A DNA stretch of 64,000 bases from an uncultured Caldimonas sp. (GTDB taxonomy: Bacteria > Pseudomonadota > Gammaproteobacteria > Burkholderiales > Burkholderiaceae): assembly GCF_946480305.1 (NCBI RefSeq), contig NZ_CAMLJQ010000007.1:62001-126000 (forward strand), written 5' to 3'. A program made the translations under genes and the position numbers. The first letter of the stretch is position 1. Each line of letters starts with the position of its first letter. Under the pieces are notes generated by a model. It searched no databases, was not told where the DNA came from, and saw only the letters and a list, made by a program, of their open reading frames with translations. This document shows, piece after piece, positions 20,260 to 29,777 of the stretch.

Positions 20260-20745
20260 ATGGCAACTGCAAAGAAACCGGCCGCCAAGAAGGCCGCTCC
20301 CGCGAAGAAAGCCGCGGCCAAGAAGGCTCCGGCCAAGAAGGCCGCTGCCAAGAAGGCTCCGGCGAAGAAGGCAGCTCCGGCCAAGAAGGCCGCAGTGAAG
20401 AAGGTCGCCGCCAAGAAGGCAGCACCGGCCAAGAAGGCCGCTGCCAAGAAGGCGCCTGCGAAGAAGGCCGCCGTCAAGAAGGTTGCAGCCAAGAAGGCCG
20501 CACCTGCGAAGAAGGCCGCTGCCAAGAAGGCTCCTGCGAAGAAGGCTGCAGCGAAGAAAACCGCTGCGAAGAAGCCTGCTGCCAAGAAGCCTGCTGCGAA
20601 GAAGGCCGCGAAAAAGCCTGCTGCGAAGAAGGCTGCCGCTGCCGCTGCCCCTGCGGCAGCGCCTGCTCCGGCTGCTGCTCCTGCCGCGAAGACCACGCTC
20701 AGCCCTCAAGCTGCGTGGCCCTTCCCGACGGGCGCCAAGCCCTGA
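20260..20745 (+). CDS. Histone H1-like Lys/Ala-rich DNA-binding protein
   Basis: A 161-residue very basic protein made almost wholly of AAKKA/PAKKA repeats from residue 4 to about 127, followed by an Ala/Pro stretch and a short tail. Such proteins resemble the C-terminal tail of eukaryotic histone H1, AlgP and Chlamydia HctB, and are thought to bind DNA through unstructured lysine-rich arms in the nucleoid. The DNA is a degenerate tandem repeat, so length is expected to vary between strains. It has its own strong ribosome site (AAGGAG) and a strong terminator, so it is probably monocistronic. Confidence 0.85.
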   Translation: MATAKKPAAKKAAPAKKAAAKKAPAKKAAAKKAPAKKAAPAKKAAVKKVAAKKAAPAKKAAAKKAPAKKAAVKKVAAKKAAPAKKAAAKKAPAKKAAAKKTAAKKPAAKKPAAKKAAKKPAAKKAAAAAAPAAAPAPAAAPAAKTTLSPQAAWPFPTGAKP

Positions 20746-20765
20746 GCGGCTCGAGCCTGCACTTC

Positions 20766-20791
20766 AAAACCCGGCCGCGGCCGGGTTTTTT
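20766..20791 (+). terminator. Intrinsic terminator after the histone-like gene
   Basis: A perfect palindrome AAAACCCGGCCG/CGGCCGGGTTTT ends in six T residues, forming a very GC-rich stem. It may act on both strands because of the flanking A run. Confidence 0.85.
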
Positions 20792-20838
20792 CATGCACAT
20801 GGTCCTCTTCTCGACGACGAGCGCGAAGGCTTGATGCG

Positions 20839-21171
20839 ATGAGTGCGCCACCGCAACTGCCCAGCTATGCGAGGCTGACTCGTCAGGGGCTGGAGCTGGA
20901 CGTCAGCGTGATCCCGAATGCCAGGCGCACCGAGGTCGTGGGTTTGTACGACGGTGCGCTGCGTGTGCGCCTGCACGCCCCGCCGGTGGATGGCAAGGCG
21001 AATGAAGCGCTGCTGCGCTGGCTGGCAGAGTGCCTTGGCGTGGGCCGCGCCACCGTGCAATTGCTGCGCGGCCAGACCTCACGCAGAAAGACCGTTCGGG
21101 TCGACGTGCCGGCGACAACCGATATCGAGACGCTGCTCGAGCGCCTCGCCCCGAGGGGCACGGGCGCATAG
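20839..21171 (+). CDS. YggU/DUF167 family protein (UPF0235)
   Basis: A 110-residue protein containing the compact alpha/beta DUF167 fold. Recognisable family segments are VSVIPNARRTEVVG, LRVRLHAPPVDGKANEAL and LLRGQTSRRKTV. Members are widespread, often beside YggT or proline synthesis genes, but their biochemical role is still unclear. Here it stands alone, convergent with the PfkB kinase, with only seven bases between the stops. Confidence 0.88.
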   Translation: MSAPPQLPSYARLTRQGLELDVSVIPNARRTEVVGLYDGALRVRLHAPPVDGKANEALLRWLAECLGVGRATVQLLRGQTSRRKTVRVDVPATTDIETLLERLAPRGTGA

Positions 21172-21178
21172 GGGAGAC

Positions 21179-22087
21179 TCAGGCGAGGCCGAGAGCCACG
21201 CGGTCGAGCGTGTGGTTCTGAGGGCCGCTGCAGGCGATCTTGATCGCACCCACGCGGTTGCCCAGTTCAGCGCACCGGACCAGATCCCAGCCGCGCTCCA
21301 ACCCGTAGAGCAGCGCGCCGCGGAACGCGTCGCCACAACCCGTCGGGTCGACCACCGCCGTTGCGGGCACGCCGGGCACGTGCTGCTTTTCGCCGCCGGC
21401 CCAGACCTCGCAGCCCTGCGAGCCGAGCGTCACGACGATGCCGCGCAGGTGCGAGCGCGACAACTCGGCCAGGCTTTGACCGGTGCGCTCGCACAGCAGC
21501 TTGGCTTCATAGTCGTTGAACGCCGCCCAGGTAGCGAGCGAGACGAACTTGCGCAATTCGTCGCCGTTGAACATCGGCAGCCCTTGGCCCGGATCGAAGA
21601 CGAACGGGATGCCGGCCGCCGCGAGCTGTTCGGCATGCTGGAGCATGGCGTCACGCCCATCGGGAGCGACGATGGCGAGCCGGATGTCGTCGCGCGCCTG
21701 CACCACGTTCTCGTGCGCGTACTGCATGGCCCCGGGGTGAAAGGCGGTGATCTGGTTGTTGTCGGCGTCGGTCATGATGATGGCCTGGGCCGTGTAGCTC
21801 TCGCCGATGGTGCGCACGAACTCGGTCGAGACTCCCCAGGCGCGGAGGCGCTCGAGGTACTCCTGACCGTCCGCGCCGAGCGCTGCCATCACCAGCGGCT
21901 CGCCGCCCAGCAGCTTCAGCGAATAGGCGATGTTGCCGGCGCAGCCGCCGAATTCGCGCCGCAGCGTGGGCACGAGGAACGAGACATTCAGGATGTGGAT
22001 CTGCTCGGGCAGGATCTGCTCGCGGAAGCGTCCGTGGAAGTTGGTGATCGTGTCGAAGGCGAGCGAGCCGCAGATGAGGGCAGACAT
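21179..22087 (-). CDS. PfkB-family carbohydrate/nucleoside kinase (adenosine-kinase-like)
   Basis: A 302-residue ribokinase-fold kinase. The N-terminal motif GGCAGNIAYSLKLLGG and the C-terminal signature VVDPTGCGDAFRGALLYG, with the catalytic Asp and anion hole, are intact. Burkholderiales proteins of this group are often called adenosine kinase or ribokinase, but substrate cannot be settled by sequence. It lies downstream of the DUF3426 gene and may share its transcript with prmA and the acc genes. Confidence 0.85.
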   Translation of the reverse strand: MSALICGSLAFDTITNFHGRFREQILPEQIHILNVSFLVPTLRREFGGCAGNIAYSLKLLGGEPLVMAALGADGQEYLERLRAWGVSTEFVRTIGESYTAQAIIMTDADNNQITAFHPGAMQYAHENVVQARDDIRLAIVAPDGRDAMLQHAEQLAAAGIPFVFDPGQGLPMFNGDELRKFVSLATWAAFNDYEAKLLCERTGQSLAELSRSHLRGIVVTLGSQGCEVWAGGEKQHVPGVPATAVVDPTGCGDAFRGALLYGLERGWDLVRCAELGNRVGAIKIACSGPQNHTLDRVALGLA

Positions 22088-22116
22088 GGGTGCTCCAGCG
22101 GGTTTCGGGGAGGGTG

Positions 22117-23304
22117 TCAGGGATAGAACGCACCAACGGTGAAGCTGGCAATGCGTCGGCCCGGCGTGTTGAGTTCGATCTCGAGCGAGACCTCGGTTTG
22201 CGGTGCGATGCTGTCGCCGGCCTTGAAGTCCTCAGGGGCGAGAGCGCGGCGCGCGACCAACTGGCCATCGAGGTCCGACAGCGCGAGATCGATCGACGGC
22301 AGCGCCACCGGGACCGAGGCACGGTTGCGCAACAGCACCGTCAGCCGATAGCTGTCGACGCCGGCCGCCGGCGTCAGGCTGCTGCCGGTGATGCTGACGT
22401 CATCGATGCTTTGCCACGGAGCGATGCTGCAACGTGCCCACGTGCACAGGCGCGCAAGCCACGGCCGCGTGTCGGGATGATGGGCCGCCAACCAGTTGCG
22501 ATGGTGGTAGGCCGCCTGCAGGCTGAGCGTCGTGAGCAATGTGAGCATCAGCAGCACAAGTGTCACGCGCATCCACGGGCTGCGCCAGCGCGCTTCGCGT
22601 TCGGCCTTGCGCAGGAATTCGGGGGCGTCCGTGTTGTCGCTGTGCCCGCGCTTGCGCTTGTCGCGCGCGGAGGCGGATGGACGCGCGCGACTCTTGCGAC
22701 GCGTATCACCGGGTTTCGGCTGCCATGCGCCGACGCCTGCCGCGACGGCCTGCGACTCGAGCTCGTGGCCCTCGAGCGTGCTGTCGAAGCGCGCGTCGGC
22801 AAAACCGTCGTCGAAGTCGGCCGTCTTTCTGGCGTTGTAGGTGCTGCGGTTCAAGAAGCGTGAATCGAGGACTTCGTAGCCGGTCGGCGCCGGGTCTTCA
22901 TCCTGCTCGACGACGGCTGGCTCATCTGCCGCCGTTCGAGGGGTGCCATGCCCCGGTGCATGCTCCGCGACACGCGGTGCGGGAGCGTGCGCGGCGGGGG
23001 CTGCAGGCGCTGGAGGCGGCGGCACCGCAGGTGGGGGCGGTGGTGGTGGCGTCGACGGGGGTGGAGGCGGGGGCGGAGGAACTGCGGGCGGCATCGGCTC
23101 GCGGACGACCGCTCCTCCCGCATGGCCCTTCACAGTTGCGGCGGGTTGCGACACCCCGTCGCGATCGAGGTCGAACAGACCTTCGATCGCGTTGAACACT
23201 TCATTGCACCGACCGCAGCGCACCCAGCCCTCGGAGACCTTCAGCTGGTCTTGCACCACGCGGAAGGTGGTGCCGCATGCAGGGCAACGGGTGGCAAGAC
23301 TCAT
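22117..23304 (-). CDS. Zinc-ribbon and DUF3426 membrane protein
   Basis: A 395-residue protein. It begins with an MJ0042-type zinc ribbon (Cys7, Cys10, Cys30, Cys33), followed by a long polyproline/alanine segment from about residue 70 to 112. A charged linker, one membrane helix (VTLVLLMLTLLTTLSLQAAY) and a C-terminal DUF3426 beta-sandwich domain complete it. The layout suggests a cytoplasmic zinc finger and a periplasmic C-terminal domain. Function is unknown. It directly follows prmA, a common neighbour in betaproteobacteria. Confidence 0.85.
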   Translation of the reverse strand: MSLATRCPACGTTFRVVQDQLKVSEGWVRCGRCNEVFNAIEGLFDLDRDGVSQPAATVKGHAGGAVVREPMPPAVPPPPPPPPSTPPPPPPPAVPPPPAPAAPAAHAPAPRVAEHAPGHGTPRTAADEPAVVEQDEDPAPTGYEVLDSRFLNRSTYNARKTADFDDGFADARFDSTLEGHELESQAVAAGVGAWQPKPGDTRRKSRARPSASARDKRKRGHSDNTDAPEFLRKAEREARWRSPWMRVTLVLLMLTLLTTLSLQAAYHHRNWLAAHHPDTRPWLARLCTWARCSIAPWQSIDDVSITGSSLTPAAGVDSYRLTVLLRNRASVPVALPSIDLALSDLDGQLVARRALAPEDFKAGDSIAPQTEVSLEIELNTPGRRIASFTVGAFYP

Positions 23305-23343
23305 GGCGCGAATGATGCCATCGCGAGCGTGGTTTTTCGGGCC

Positions 23344-24249
23344 TCAGCGGTGCGCGCCGAACTGCGCTGTCATCAGGATCCAGCCGTCTTCGGCGTCGCT
23401 GACCTGCAGCTGGCACCACGGTGCGTAGGCGGCCTTCAATTCTTCGGCCTGGCGCTCGAGGATGCCGGCCAGCACGAGATGGCCGCCCGGGGCCACGTGG
23501 CCGCACAGCAGCGGCGCGAGCAGCTTCAACGGTGTGGCAAGGATGTTGGCGAGCACCAGCGGATAGCGACCCTGCGCCAGCTCGGGCAGGCCGGCGTTCA
23601 GCGTCACGCTGTTGGCCGCTGCGTTTGCTCGGGTGGAGTCGACTGCGGCGGGGTCGATGTCGACGGCATCGATGGCGCTCGCACCGTGCAGCGCCGCACC
23701 GATGGCAAGGATGCCCGAGCCGCAGCCGTAGTCGAGGACGCGAGTCCACGCGGCGCGATGCTGCGCCGCGGCCTGCGCGATCCATCGCAGGCACATGCGG
23801 GTCGTCGGGTGCGTGCCGGTGCCGAAGGCCAGGCCCGGGTCCAGCCGGATCATCTGCCTGGCCTGTGCTGGCGGCTCGTGCCACGTCGGCACGATCCAGA
23901 ACTCGGACGTGATCTCGACCGGCGAGAACTGCGATTGCGTCAGGCGCACCCAGTCCTGCTCGGGCACCGGCTGCAGCGCCACCACGTGCACGTCACCAGC
24001 CCAGGGCTGCGCCAACAGCAAGGTGGCAGCCTCGGTGGCCTCGGCTTCGTCCGGAAAGAGCGCCCTCAACGTCGAGCGCTCCCAGCCGCCTTTCGGCGCC
24101 GGCATGCCGGGCTCGCCAAACAGCGCCTGCTCGGCATCGGTGTCGGCATCCGCGTCCTCGACCGAGACCGACAACGCGTCCAGCTCCATCAACGCGTCCG
24201 AGACGACTTCGACGTCGCCCTCACGGGCCAGCAACAGCAGTTCAACCAT
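23344..24249 (-). CDS. prmA: Ribosomal protein L11 methyltransferase PrmA
   Basis: PrmA trimethylates several amino groups of ribosomal protein L11 using S-adenosylmethionine. The 301-residue protein has the N-terminal substrate-recognition domain and the SAM-binding motif LDYGCGSGILAIGA with preceding GLAFGTGTHPTTRMCL. The NILATPL segment corresponds to the catalytic region. The ATG giving MVELLLLAREGDVE was preferred over one 51 bases upstream because the family begins near this point. It lies downstream of accC, with a GC-rich repeat element between them. Confidence 0.94.
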   Translation of the reverse strand: MVELLLLAREGDVEVVSDALMELDALSVSVEDADADTDAEQALFGEPGMPAPKGGWERSTLRALFPDEAEATEAATLLLAQPWAGDVHVVALQPVPEQDWVRLTQSQFSPVEITSEFWIVPTWHEPPAQARQMIRLDPGLAFGTGTHPTTRMCLRWIAQAAAQHRAAWTRVLDYGCGSGILAIGAALHGASAIDAVDIDPAAVDSTRANAAANSVTLNAGLPELAQGRYPLVLANILATPLKLLAPLLCGHVAPGGHLVLAGILERQAEELKAAYAPWCQLQVSDAEDGWILMTAQFGAHR

Positions 24250-24331
24250 GCTGCCCTCCTGCGCCGCCACGACAAGCGCGAACCGAATCCGAGCAGACAC
24301 CGCAGATCCGGCTCTGCCGGTCTGCCAGTGT

Positions 24332-24366
24332 CGCCCCCTGGGGGGCGCGCGAAGCGCGTAGGGGGG
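24332..24366. repeat. GC-rich palindromic intergenic repeat element
   Basis: Two adjoining hairpins, CGCCCC/GGGGCG (24332-24337 with 24342-24347) and CGCGC-GAA-GCGCG (24346-24358), are followed by a run of six G. The pattern of a C run, G run, CGCGAAGCGCG core and G run resembles extragenic repeats scattered through Burkholderiales genomes. It lies in the accC-prmA gap and could reduce readthrough. Copy number cannot be seen from one window. Confidence 0.5.
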
Positions 24367-24376
24367 AGCCCATCCT

Positions 24377-25726
24377 CTATCGCTTGTGCTGACTCATCCA
24401 GCCTTCCAGGTAGTGGATGCTGGTGCCGCCTTCGATGAACTTGGCATCGACCAGCAGCTCGCGGTGCAGCGGGATGTTGGTCTGGATGCCTTCGACGAGC
24501 GTTTCGGACAGCGCGATGCTCATGCGCGCCAGAGCCTGCTCGCGCGTGTCGCCGTGCACGATGATCTTGCCGATCATCGAGTCGTAGTTGGGCGGCACGA
24601 AGTAGTTGGTGTAGATGTGCGAGTCGACGCGCACGCCAGGCCCACCCGGCGGGTGCCACATCGTGATGCGGCCGGGCGAGGGCGTGAACTTGTACGGGTC
24701 TTCGGCGTTGATGCGGCACTCGATCGCGTGGCCGCGCATCTCGATGTGGCGCTGCGCGAAGGGCAGCTTCTCGCCGGCCGCCACGCGGATCTGCATCTGC
24801 ACGATGTCGATGCCGGTCACCAGTTCGGTCACGGGGTGCTCGACCTGCACGCGCGTGTTCATCTCGATGAAGTAGAACTCGCCGTTTTCGTACAGGAACT
24901 CGAAGGTGCCCGCGCCGCGGTAGCCGATCTTGCGGCAGGCGTCGGCACAGCGTGCACCGATCTTCTCGATGATGCGGCGCGGAATGCCGGGCGCCGGCGC
25001 TTCCTCGATGATCTTCTGGTGCCGGCGCTGCATCGAGCAGTCGCGCTCGCCCAGATAGACCGCGTTGCGGTGCTGGTCCGCCAGCACCTGGATCTCGACG
25101 TGGCGCGGGTTCTCGAGGAACTTCTCCATGTAGACCGACGGGTTGCCGAACGCCGCGCCGGCCTCGGAACGCGTGGTCTGCACCGCATGGATCAGTGCGG
25201 CCTCGGTGTGCACGACGCGCATGCCGCGCCCGCCACCGCCGCCGGCGGCCTTGATGATGACGGGGTAGCCCACCGCGCGGGCGATCTTGATGATCTCCTT
25301 CGGGTCTTCGGGCAGTGCCCCTTCGGAGCCCGGCACGCAGGGCACGCCCGCCTTGATCATCGCGTTCTTGGCCGACACCTTGTCGCCCATCAGGCGGATG
25401 CAGTCCGGCGTCGGGCCGATGAAGGCGAAGCCGCTCTGTTCGACGCGCTCGGCGAAGTCGGCGTTCTCGGACAGGAAGCCGTAGCCAGGGTGGATGGCTT
25501 CGGCATCAGTCACCTCGGCCGCCGAGATGATGGCCGGCATGTTGAGGTAGCTCTGGCTCGAAGCGGCCGGGCCGATGCAGACGGCTTCGTCGGCGAGCTT
25601 CACGTACTTGGCATCGCGGTCGGCTTCCGAGTAGACGACGACCGACTTGATGCCCATCTCTCGACAGGCACGCTGGATGCGGAGCGCGATCTCTCCGCGG
25701 TTGGCAATAAGAATCTTCTTGAACAT
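24377..25726 (-). CDS. accC: Acetyl-CoA carboxylase, biotin carboxylase subunit
   Basis: AccC carboxylates the biotin on AccB with ATP and bicarbonate, the first half-reaction of fatty-acid synthesis. The 449-residue protein from this ATG starts [17 protein letters not shown]. It contains the ATP-grasp glycine loop [14 protein letters not shown], the [13 protein letters not shown] motif and the catalytic [14 protein letters not shown] region. Length equals the E. coli enzyme. An in-frame extension to 25795 was rejected because it lacks similarity to the family start. It lies about 130 bases after accB. Confidence 0.97.
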   Translation of the reverse strand: MFKKILIANRGEIALRIQRACREMGIKSVVVYSEADRDAKYVKLADEAVCIGPAASSQSYLNMPAIISAAEVTDAEAIHPGYGFLSENADFAERVEQSGFAFIGPTPDCIRLMGDKVSAKNAMIKAGVPCVPGSEGALPEDPKEIIKIARAVGYPVIIKAAGGGGGRGMRVVHTEAALIHAVQTTRSEAGAAFGNPSVYMEKFLENPRHVEIQVLADQHRNAVYLGERDCSMQRRHQKIIEEAPAPGIPRRIIEKIGARCADACRKIGYRGAGTFEFLYENGEFYFIEMNTRVQVEHPVTELVTGIDIVQMQIRVAAGEKLPFAQRHIEMRGHAIECRINAEDPYKFTPSPGRITMWHPPGGPGVRVDSHIYTNYFVPPNYDSMIGKIIVHGDTREQALARMSIALSETLVEGIQTNIPLHRELLVDAKFIEGGTSIHYLEGWMSQHKR

Positions 25727-25860
25727 CGTGATCTCCGCGGCAGGCTCGTCCGGTGGCAGGGCATCCATCGGTGCTTCGCTCCGCCGCTGCGCCAAGCTGG
25801 CTGGGTCGCCGATCGCTCGTTGTATGGGCGATCAGGGGGTCGGGGCCGGTTGGTTCGGCC

Positions 25861-26328
25861 TCACTCGATCACGAACAGCGGCTGGCCGTACTCGACCGCC
25901 TGGCCGTTCTCGCAGAGGATCTTGGTGATCGTGCCGGACTTGTCGGCCTCGATCTCGTTCATGATCTTCATCGCTTCGATGATGCAGATCGGCTCGCCTT
26001 CCTTGACCTGCTGGCCCAGTTCGGCAAACGGCTTCGAACCCGGGCTCGATGCCCGATAGAACGTGCCGACCATCGGCGACTTGACGATGTGACCGCTCTC
26101 GACCACGGCGGCGGGAGCCGGTGCGGCGCTCGTGCCTGCCGGGGCAGCGGTGGCGGGAGCAGCCGGTGCCGCAGCCGGCGCCATCGCGACCGGCGCTGCC
26201 ACTGCGGTCGGGCCGTGTCCATCGGACTTGACGATGCGCACCTTGCCGTCGGCTTCGGTGATCTCCAGTTCCGAGATGTTCGACTCGGACACCAGGTCGA
26301 TCAGGGTTTTGAGCTTGCGTAGGTCCAT
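25861..26328 (-). CDS. accB: Acetyl-CoA carboxylase, biotin carboxyl carrier protein
   Basis: AccB carries covalently bound biotin between AccC and the carboxyltransferase. The 155-residue protein has the conserved N-terminal [18 protein letters not shown], an Ala/Pro-rich hinge (about 55-80) and the lipoyl/biotinyl domain with motif [10 protein letters not shown], biotinylated at Lys121. A TTG start 12 bases upstream was rejected in favour of the ATG that matches the family. accB and accC form the usual pair on the minus strand. Confidence 0.96.
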   Translation of the reverse strand: MDLRKLKTLIDLVSESNISELEITEADGKVRIVKSDGHGPTAVAAPVAMAPAAAPAAPATAAPAGTSAAPAPAAVVESGHIVKSPMVGTFYRASSPGSKPFAELGQQVKEGEPICIIEAMKIMNEIEADKSGTITKILCENGQAVEYGQPLFVIE

Positions 26329-26426
26329 GGTGCTCTCCAACTTTCCTTCTTGTCTTCGAGTGACAGCAATCGACGCACTTCTGCCATCAACCGCTGTGAT
26401 CTTGGCTAAAAGCGGGGCGGATTATG

Positions 26427-26870
26427 TCAGGCTTGCGAGCCGAGCTTTTCCAACGCGTACTCGAGCGCCAGCCGATAACCGGTGGCGCCGAGCCCGCAGA
26501 TGACACCTTCCGCCAGATCGGAGAAATACGAGTGGTGGCGGAAGGCCTCGCGGCGGTGCACGTTCGAGAGGTGCACCTCGACGAAGGGCAGGGCGATGCC
26601 TGCCAGCGCATCGCGCAGGGCGACGCTGGTGTGCGTGTAGGCGGCGGGGTTGATGATGATGAAGCGGGTGCCGTCGGTGCGCGCAGCGTGCACGCGGTCG
26701 ATCAGCGCCCCTTCATGGTTGCTCTGGAAATGATCAAGGACCATGCCCCGATCAGCGGCCAATTTCTTCAGATCTGCGTTGATCTCCGCCAACGTGGTGG
26801 CCCCATACACCTGCGGCTCACGGGTGCCGAGCAGGTTCAGGTTGGGGCCGTGCAGAACGAGAATGGACAT
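26427..26870 (-). CDS. aroQ: Type II 3-dehydroquinate dehydratase
   Basis: AroQ dehydrates 3-dehydroquinate in the shikimate pathway. The 147-residue protein matches the dodecameric type II family: [18 protein letters not shown] at the N-terminus with the catalytic Tyr, [14 protein letters not shown], the [15 protein letters not shown] segment and [18 protein letters not shown]. It lies upstream of accB, and an aroQ-accB-accC order is very common in proteobacteria. Confidence 0.96.
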   Translation of the reverse strand: MSILVLHGPNLNLLGTREPQVYGATTLAEINADLKKLAADRGMVLDHFQSNHEGALIDRVHAARTDGTRFIIINPAAYTHTSVALRDALAGIALPFVEVHLSNVHRREAFRHHSYFSDLAEGVICGLGATGYRLALEYALEKLGSQA

Positions 26871-26914
26871 CGGTGGAGGGGTCGTAGAGACGGCCCTCTA
26901 ACTGAGAAGCCGAG

Positions 26915-26944
26915 ACTTTAAGCGCAAATGGGCGCAAATGTCGA
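26915..26944 (-). promoter_or_regulatory. Candidate promoter for aroQ-accBC
   Basis: On the minus strand TCGACA (plus 26939-26944) and TAAAGT (plus 26915-26920) are 18 bp apart, 45 bases before the aroQ ATG. The -35 matches 5 of 6 and the -10 matches 4 of 6. The spacer holds a 9-bp direct repeat (GCGCAAATG on the plus strand). Confidence 0.3.
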
Positions 26945-26971
26945 GAAATTGTTTCACCTCCCTGCGGTGCG

Positions 26972-27492
<521 letters not shown>

Positions 27493-27496
<4 letters not shown>

Positions 27497-28104
27497 GACG
27501 AGGCCTCCACGAGCAACGCGCGCACGGCACTGGCGGGGCCGCGCTCCGGGCGGCCGCGCGCGTCAGGTTTGAGGGCGCCGCGCAGGTCGTCGAGGTCGTA
27601 GATGACGAGATGTACCGATACCGTCTCGCCCAGTTCCGGGCTGCGGTCGGCCAGCGTCAACACGTCGACCTGCTCGCCGCGAAAGCCCTGCACCGAGCCG
27701 ACGTCGTAGTCCACGCCCCGGTCGATCAGCCGGATTTCCGCCGACTTGGAGTCGTCGCAGAACAGGTTGATCCACACATCGTTGAGCCGGGTGGCGGTAC
27801 CGTTCCACACCGCACCCGTGAGGTGCGGGCGGAATTCCGACAGACGCTCCATCCAGCGCAGCGCGACGGCCCTCAGTGCCGCCAGCTCCGCAGGCTGGGT
27901 GTCCGCGCAGAAGATGTCTATATAGGCGCGCACCTCGTCCTCGATCACGTCATTGCCCGGCAGATCGACCGAAGCCAGCGTGCGCTTGGACAGCAGCTTG
28001 GCGGCCTTGCGCTTGGCCGGGCCGTACTCCATGCCCTCCTCGACGATCAGCCGGGCAGCGGTGGCGGCGATCTCGGCGGCGAGGGGCGAAGGGGAGGCGG
28101 GCAT
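27493..28104 (-). CDS. Conserved Burkholderiales protein of unknown function
   Basis: A 203-residue soluble protein with no signal or membrane helix. The N-terminal half is helical and charged (LIVEEGMEYGPAKRKAAKLL), and the C-terminal half is beta-rich (EIRLIDRGVDYDVGSVQGF, SVHLVIYDLDDLRG). I recognise the type as recurring in Burkholderiales, where automatic annotations often call it a UDP-N-acetylmuramate-alanine ligase, yet it shows none of the ATP-binding or ligase motifs of MurC. It is translationally coupled to the TlpA-like gene. No function can be proposed with confidence. Confidence 0.7.
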
Positions 28105-28189
28105 CGTGAGGGGCGTGAGGCAGGAGAGCGCATTCTAGGAGCGAGCTGCCCGCCGCCTGCCGAGGCGGGCCTGCGCGCAGCAGGGCGAA

Positions 28190-28936
28190 TCAGGGCAACT
28201 GGACGCCGCCCATGCGGGCGACGATCGTCGAGGCCCGGCCTGCCACATAGGCGGAGCCGGGGCGCTTCTCGAAGCGCTTGGGTGCCGGCAGCATCACGGC
28301 CAGGCGCGCGGCCTGGTAGGGCGTGAGCCGGTCGGCACTGACGCGGAAGTAGTGCTGCGCGGCCGCTTCGGCGCCGAAGATGCCTTCGCCCCATTCCACG
28401 TTGTTCAGGTAGATCTCGAGGATGCGCTGCTTGCTCAGCACGGCCTCGAGCATGAACGTGATGGCGAACTCCTGCCCCTTGCGCAGGAAGCTGCGCTCGC
28501 CGGAGAGAAAGAGGTTCTTCGCCAGCTGCTGGGTGATGGTGGAGCCGCCCACGATCTTGGGCGGGCGTGGCGGTGCCTTGGCGCGGCGCGCGCTGAGCCG
28601 CGCCGCCCGCTCCTCGGCGCGAGCGTTGCGCTCCCAGGCCTTTTCGATCGCTTCCCAGTCGACGCCGTCATGTTCGGTGAAGCTCGCGTCCTCGGAGGCG
28701 ATGACGGCGCGCTTCAGGTGGTCGGAGATCTCGTCGTAGTCGCGCCATTCCTGCCGCCATGGCAGCGCGTGCTTTTCGCTGGCGATGCGCCAGACCTCCG
28801 CGCGCTGGAAGGTGGTGGATTGCGGGTCGAGCACGATCATCAGCGCGATGCGCAGCAGGAAGTACAGCTGCAGCGCCAGCCCGGCCAGGACGCACAGGAC
28901 CAGCAAGCGGCCGGCCGCGGACCACACCGGTTTCAT
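28190..28936 (-). CDS. mtgA: Monofunctional peptidoglycan glycosyltransferase MtgA
   Basis: MtgA polymerises lipid II into glycan strands without transpeptidase activity. The 248-residue protein has one N-terminal membrane helix (about 8-31) and a GT51 domain with the catalytic motif AVIASEDASFTEHDGVDW, then GGSTITQQLAKNLFL, RKGQEFAIT and the IYLNNVEWG motif. It contains a basic 25-residue insertion (EERAARLSARRAKAP) between the first motifs. The ATG overlaps the aroE stop by four bases; a longer upstream start would lie inside aroE. Confidence 0.94.
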   Translation of the reverse strand: MKPVWSAAGRLLVLCVLAGLALQLYFLLRIALMIVLDPQSTTFQRAEVWRIASEKHALPWRQEWRDYDEISDHLKRAVIASEDASFTEHDGVDWEAIEKAWERNARAEERAARLSARRAKAPPRPPKIVGGSTITQQLAKNLFLSGERSFLRKGQEFAITFMLEAVLSKQRILEIYLNNVEWGEGIFGAEAAAQHYFRVSADRLTPYQAARLAVMLPAPKRFEKRPGSAYVAGRASTIVARMGGVQLP

Positions 28937-29760
28937 CGTGCCGCGCCGCGAAGCTCTGCCAGCACCGGTGCGGTGTCGGGCCGCACGCCACGCCACAGCG
29001 CAAAGGCTTCGGCTGCCTGCTCCACCAGCATGCCCAGGCCGTCGCGGCCGTTCGCGCCGTGTTCGGCGGCCCACTGCACGAAGCCGGCCGCCGCCGGGCC
29101 GTACATCATGTCGTACGCCAGCGCGTGCGGCGCCAGCACTGAAGCCGGCACCGGGACGGAGCCCCCCTGCAGGCTGGTGGCCGTCGCGTTGACGACGAGG
29201 TGGAAGCCGGTGCCGCAGCGGTCGAGTGAAGCGGCCGCAAGTTCGGCGCCGGCATCCTGCGCGAGCCTGGCGTGGCGTTGCACGACCGCCAGCGCCTTGT
29301 CGACGGTGCGGTTCGCGACCACGAGCCGGCGGGGTTTGAGCTCCAGCAACGGGCCCAGCACGCCGGCAGCCGCGCCTCCTGCGCCGACGAGCAGCAGATC
29401 GCGACCCTGCGCGTCGAACCCCGCGTTGCGTTGAAGGTCGTTCACGAGGCCTGCACCGTCGGTGTTGTCACCGAACCAGCCTTGCGCGTCGAAGCGCAGC
29501 GTGTTGACCGCCTGTGCCAGGCGGGCCCGCTCGCTCACCTGCGCTGCCGCTTCGTACGCCTCGAACTTGAACGGCACCGTGACGTTGCAGCCCTTTGCGC
29601 CGTCTTCTGCAAAGGCACGCAGCGTGGGCACGAAGGCGTCGAGCGGCACCAGCAGTCGCGTGTATTCGAGCGCCTGCCCGGTCTGTTCGGCGAAGCGGGT
29701 GTGGATGAGCGGGGATTTGCTGTGTTCGACCGGATTGCCGGCCACGGCGTAGCGATCCAT
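28933..29760 (-). CDS. aroE: Shikimate dehydrogenase AroE
   Basis: AroE reduces 3-dehydroshikimate with NADPH. The 275-residue protein has the substrate motif GNPVEHSKSPLIH, the catalytic lysine in GCNVTVPFK, the conserved Asp in NTDGAGLV and the NADP-binding GAGGAAAGV. Length is normal. It lies between the TonB-like gene and mtgA in one minus-strand run; aroE-mtgA adjacency is common in Burkholderiales. Confidence 0.96.
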   Translation of the reverse strand: MDRYAVAGNPVEHSKSPLIHTRFAEQTGQALEYTRLLVPLDAFVPTLRAFAEDGAKGCNVTVPFKFEAYEAAAQVSERARLAQAVNTLRFDAQGWFGDNTDGAGLVNDLQRNAGFDAQGRDLLLVGAGGAAAGVLGPLLELKPRRLVVANRTVDKALAVVQRHARLAQDAGAELAAASLDRCGTGFHLVVNATATSLQGGSVPVPASVLAPHALAYDMMYGPAAAGFVQWAAEHGANGRDGLGMLVEQAAEAFALWRGVRPDTAPVLAELRGAAR

Positions 29761-29777
29761 GGGGACGGGTGCAGGCG

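Noticed and set aside
20275..20640. Regularly repeated short units that could look like a CRISPR array
   Set aside because: The units are in-frame Lys/Ala codons of a histone H1-like gene with no unique spacers and no cas genes.
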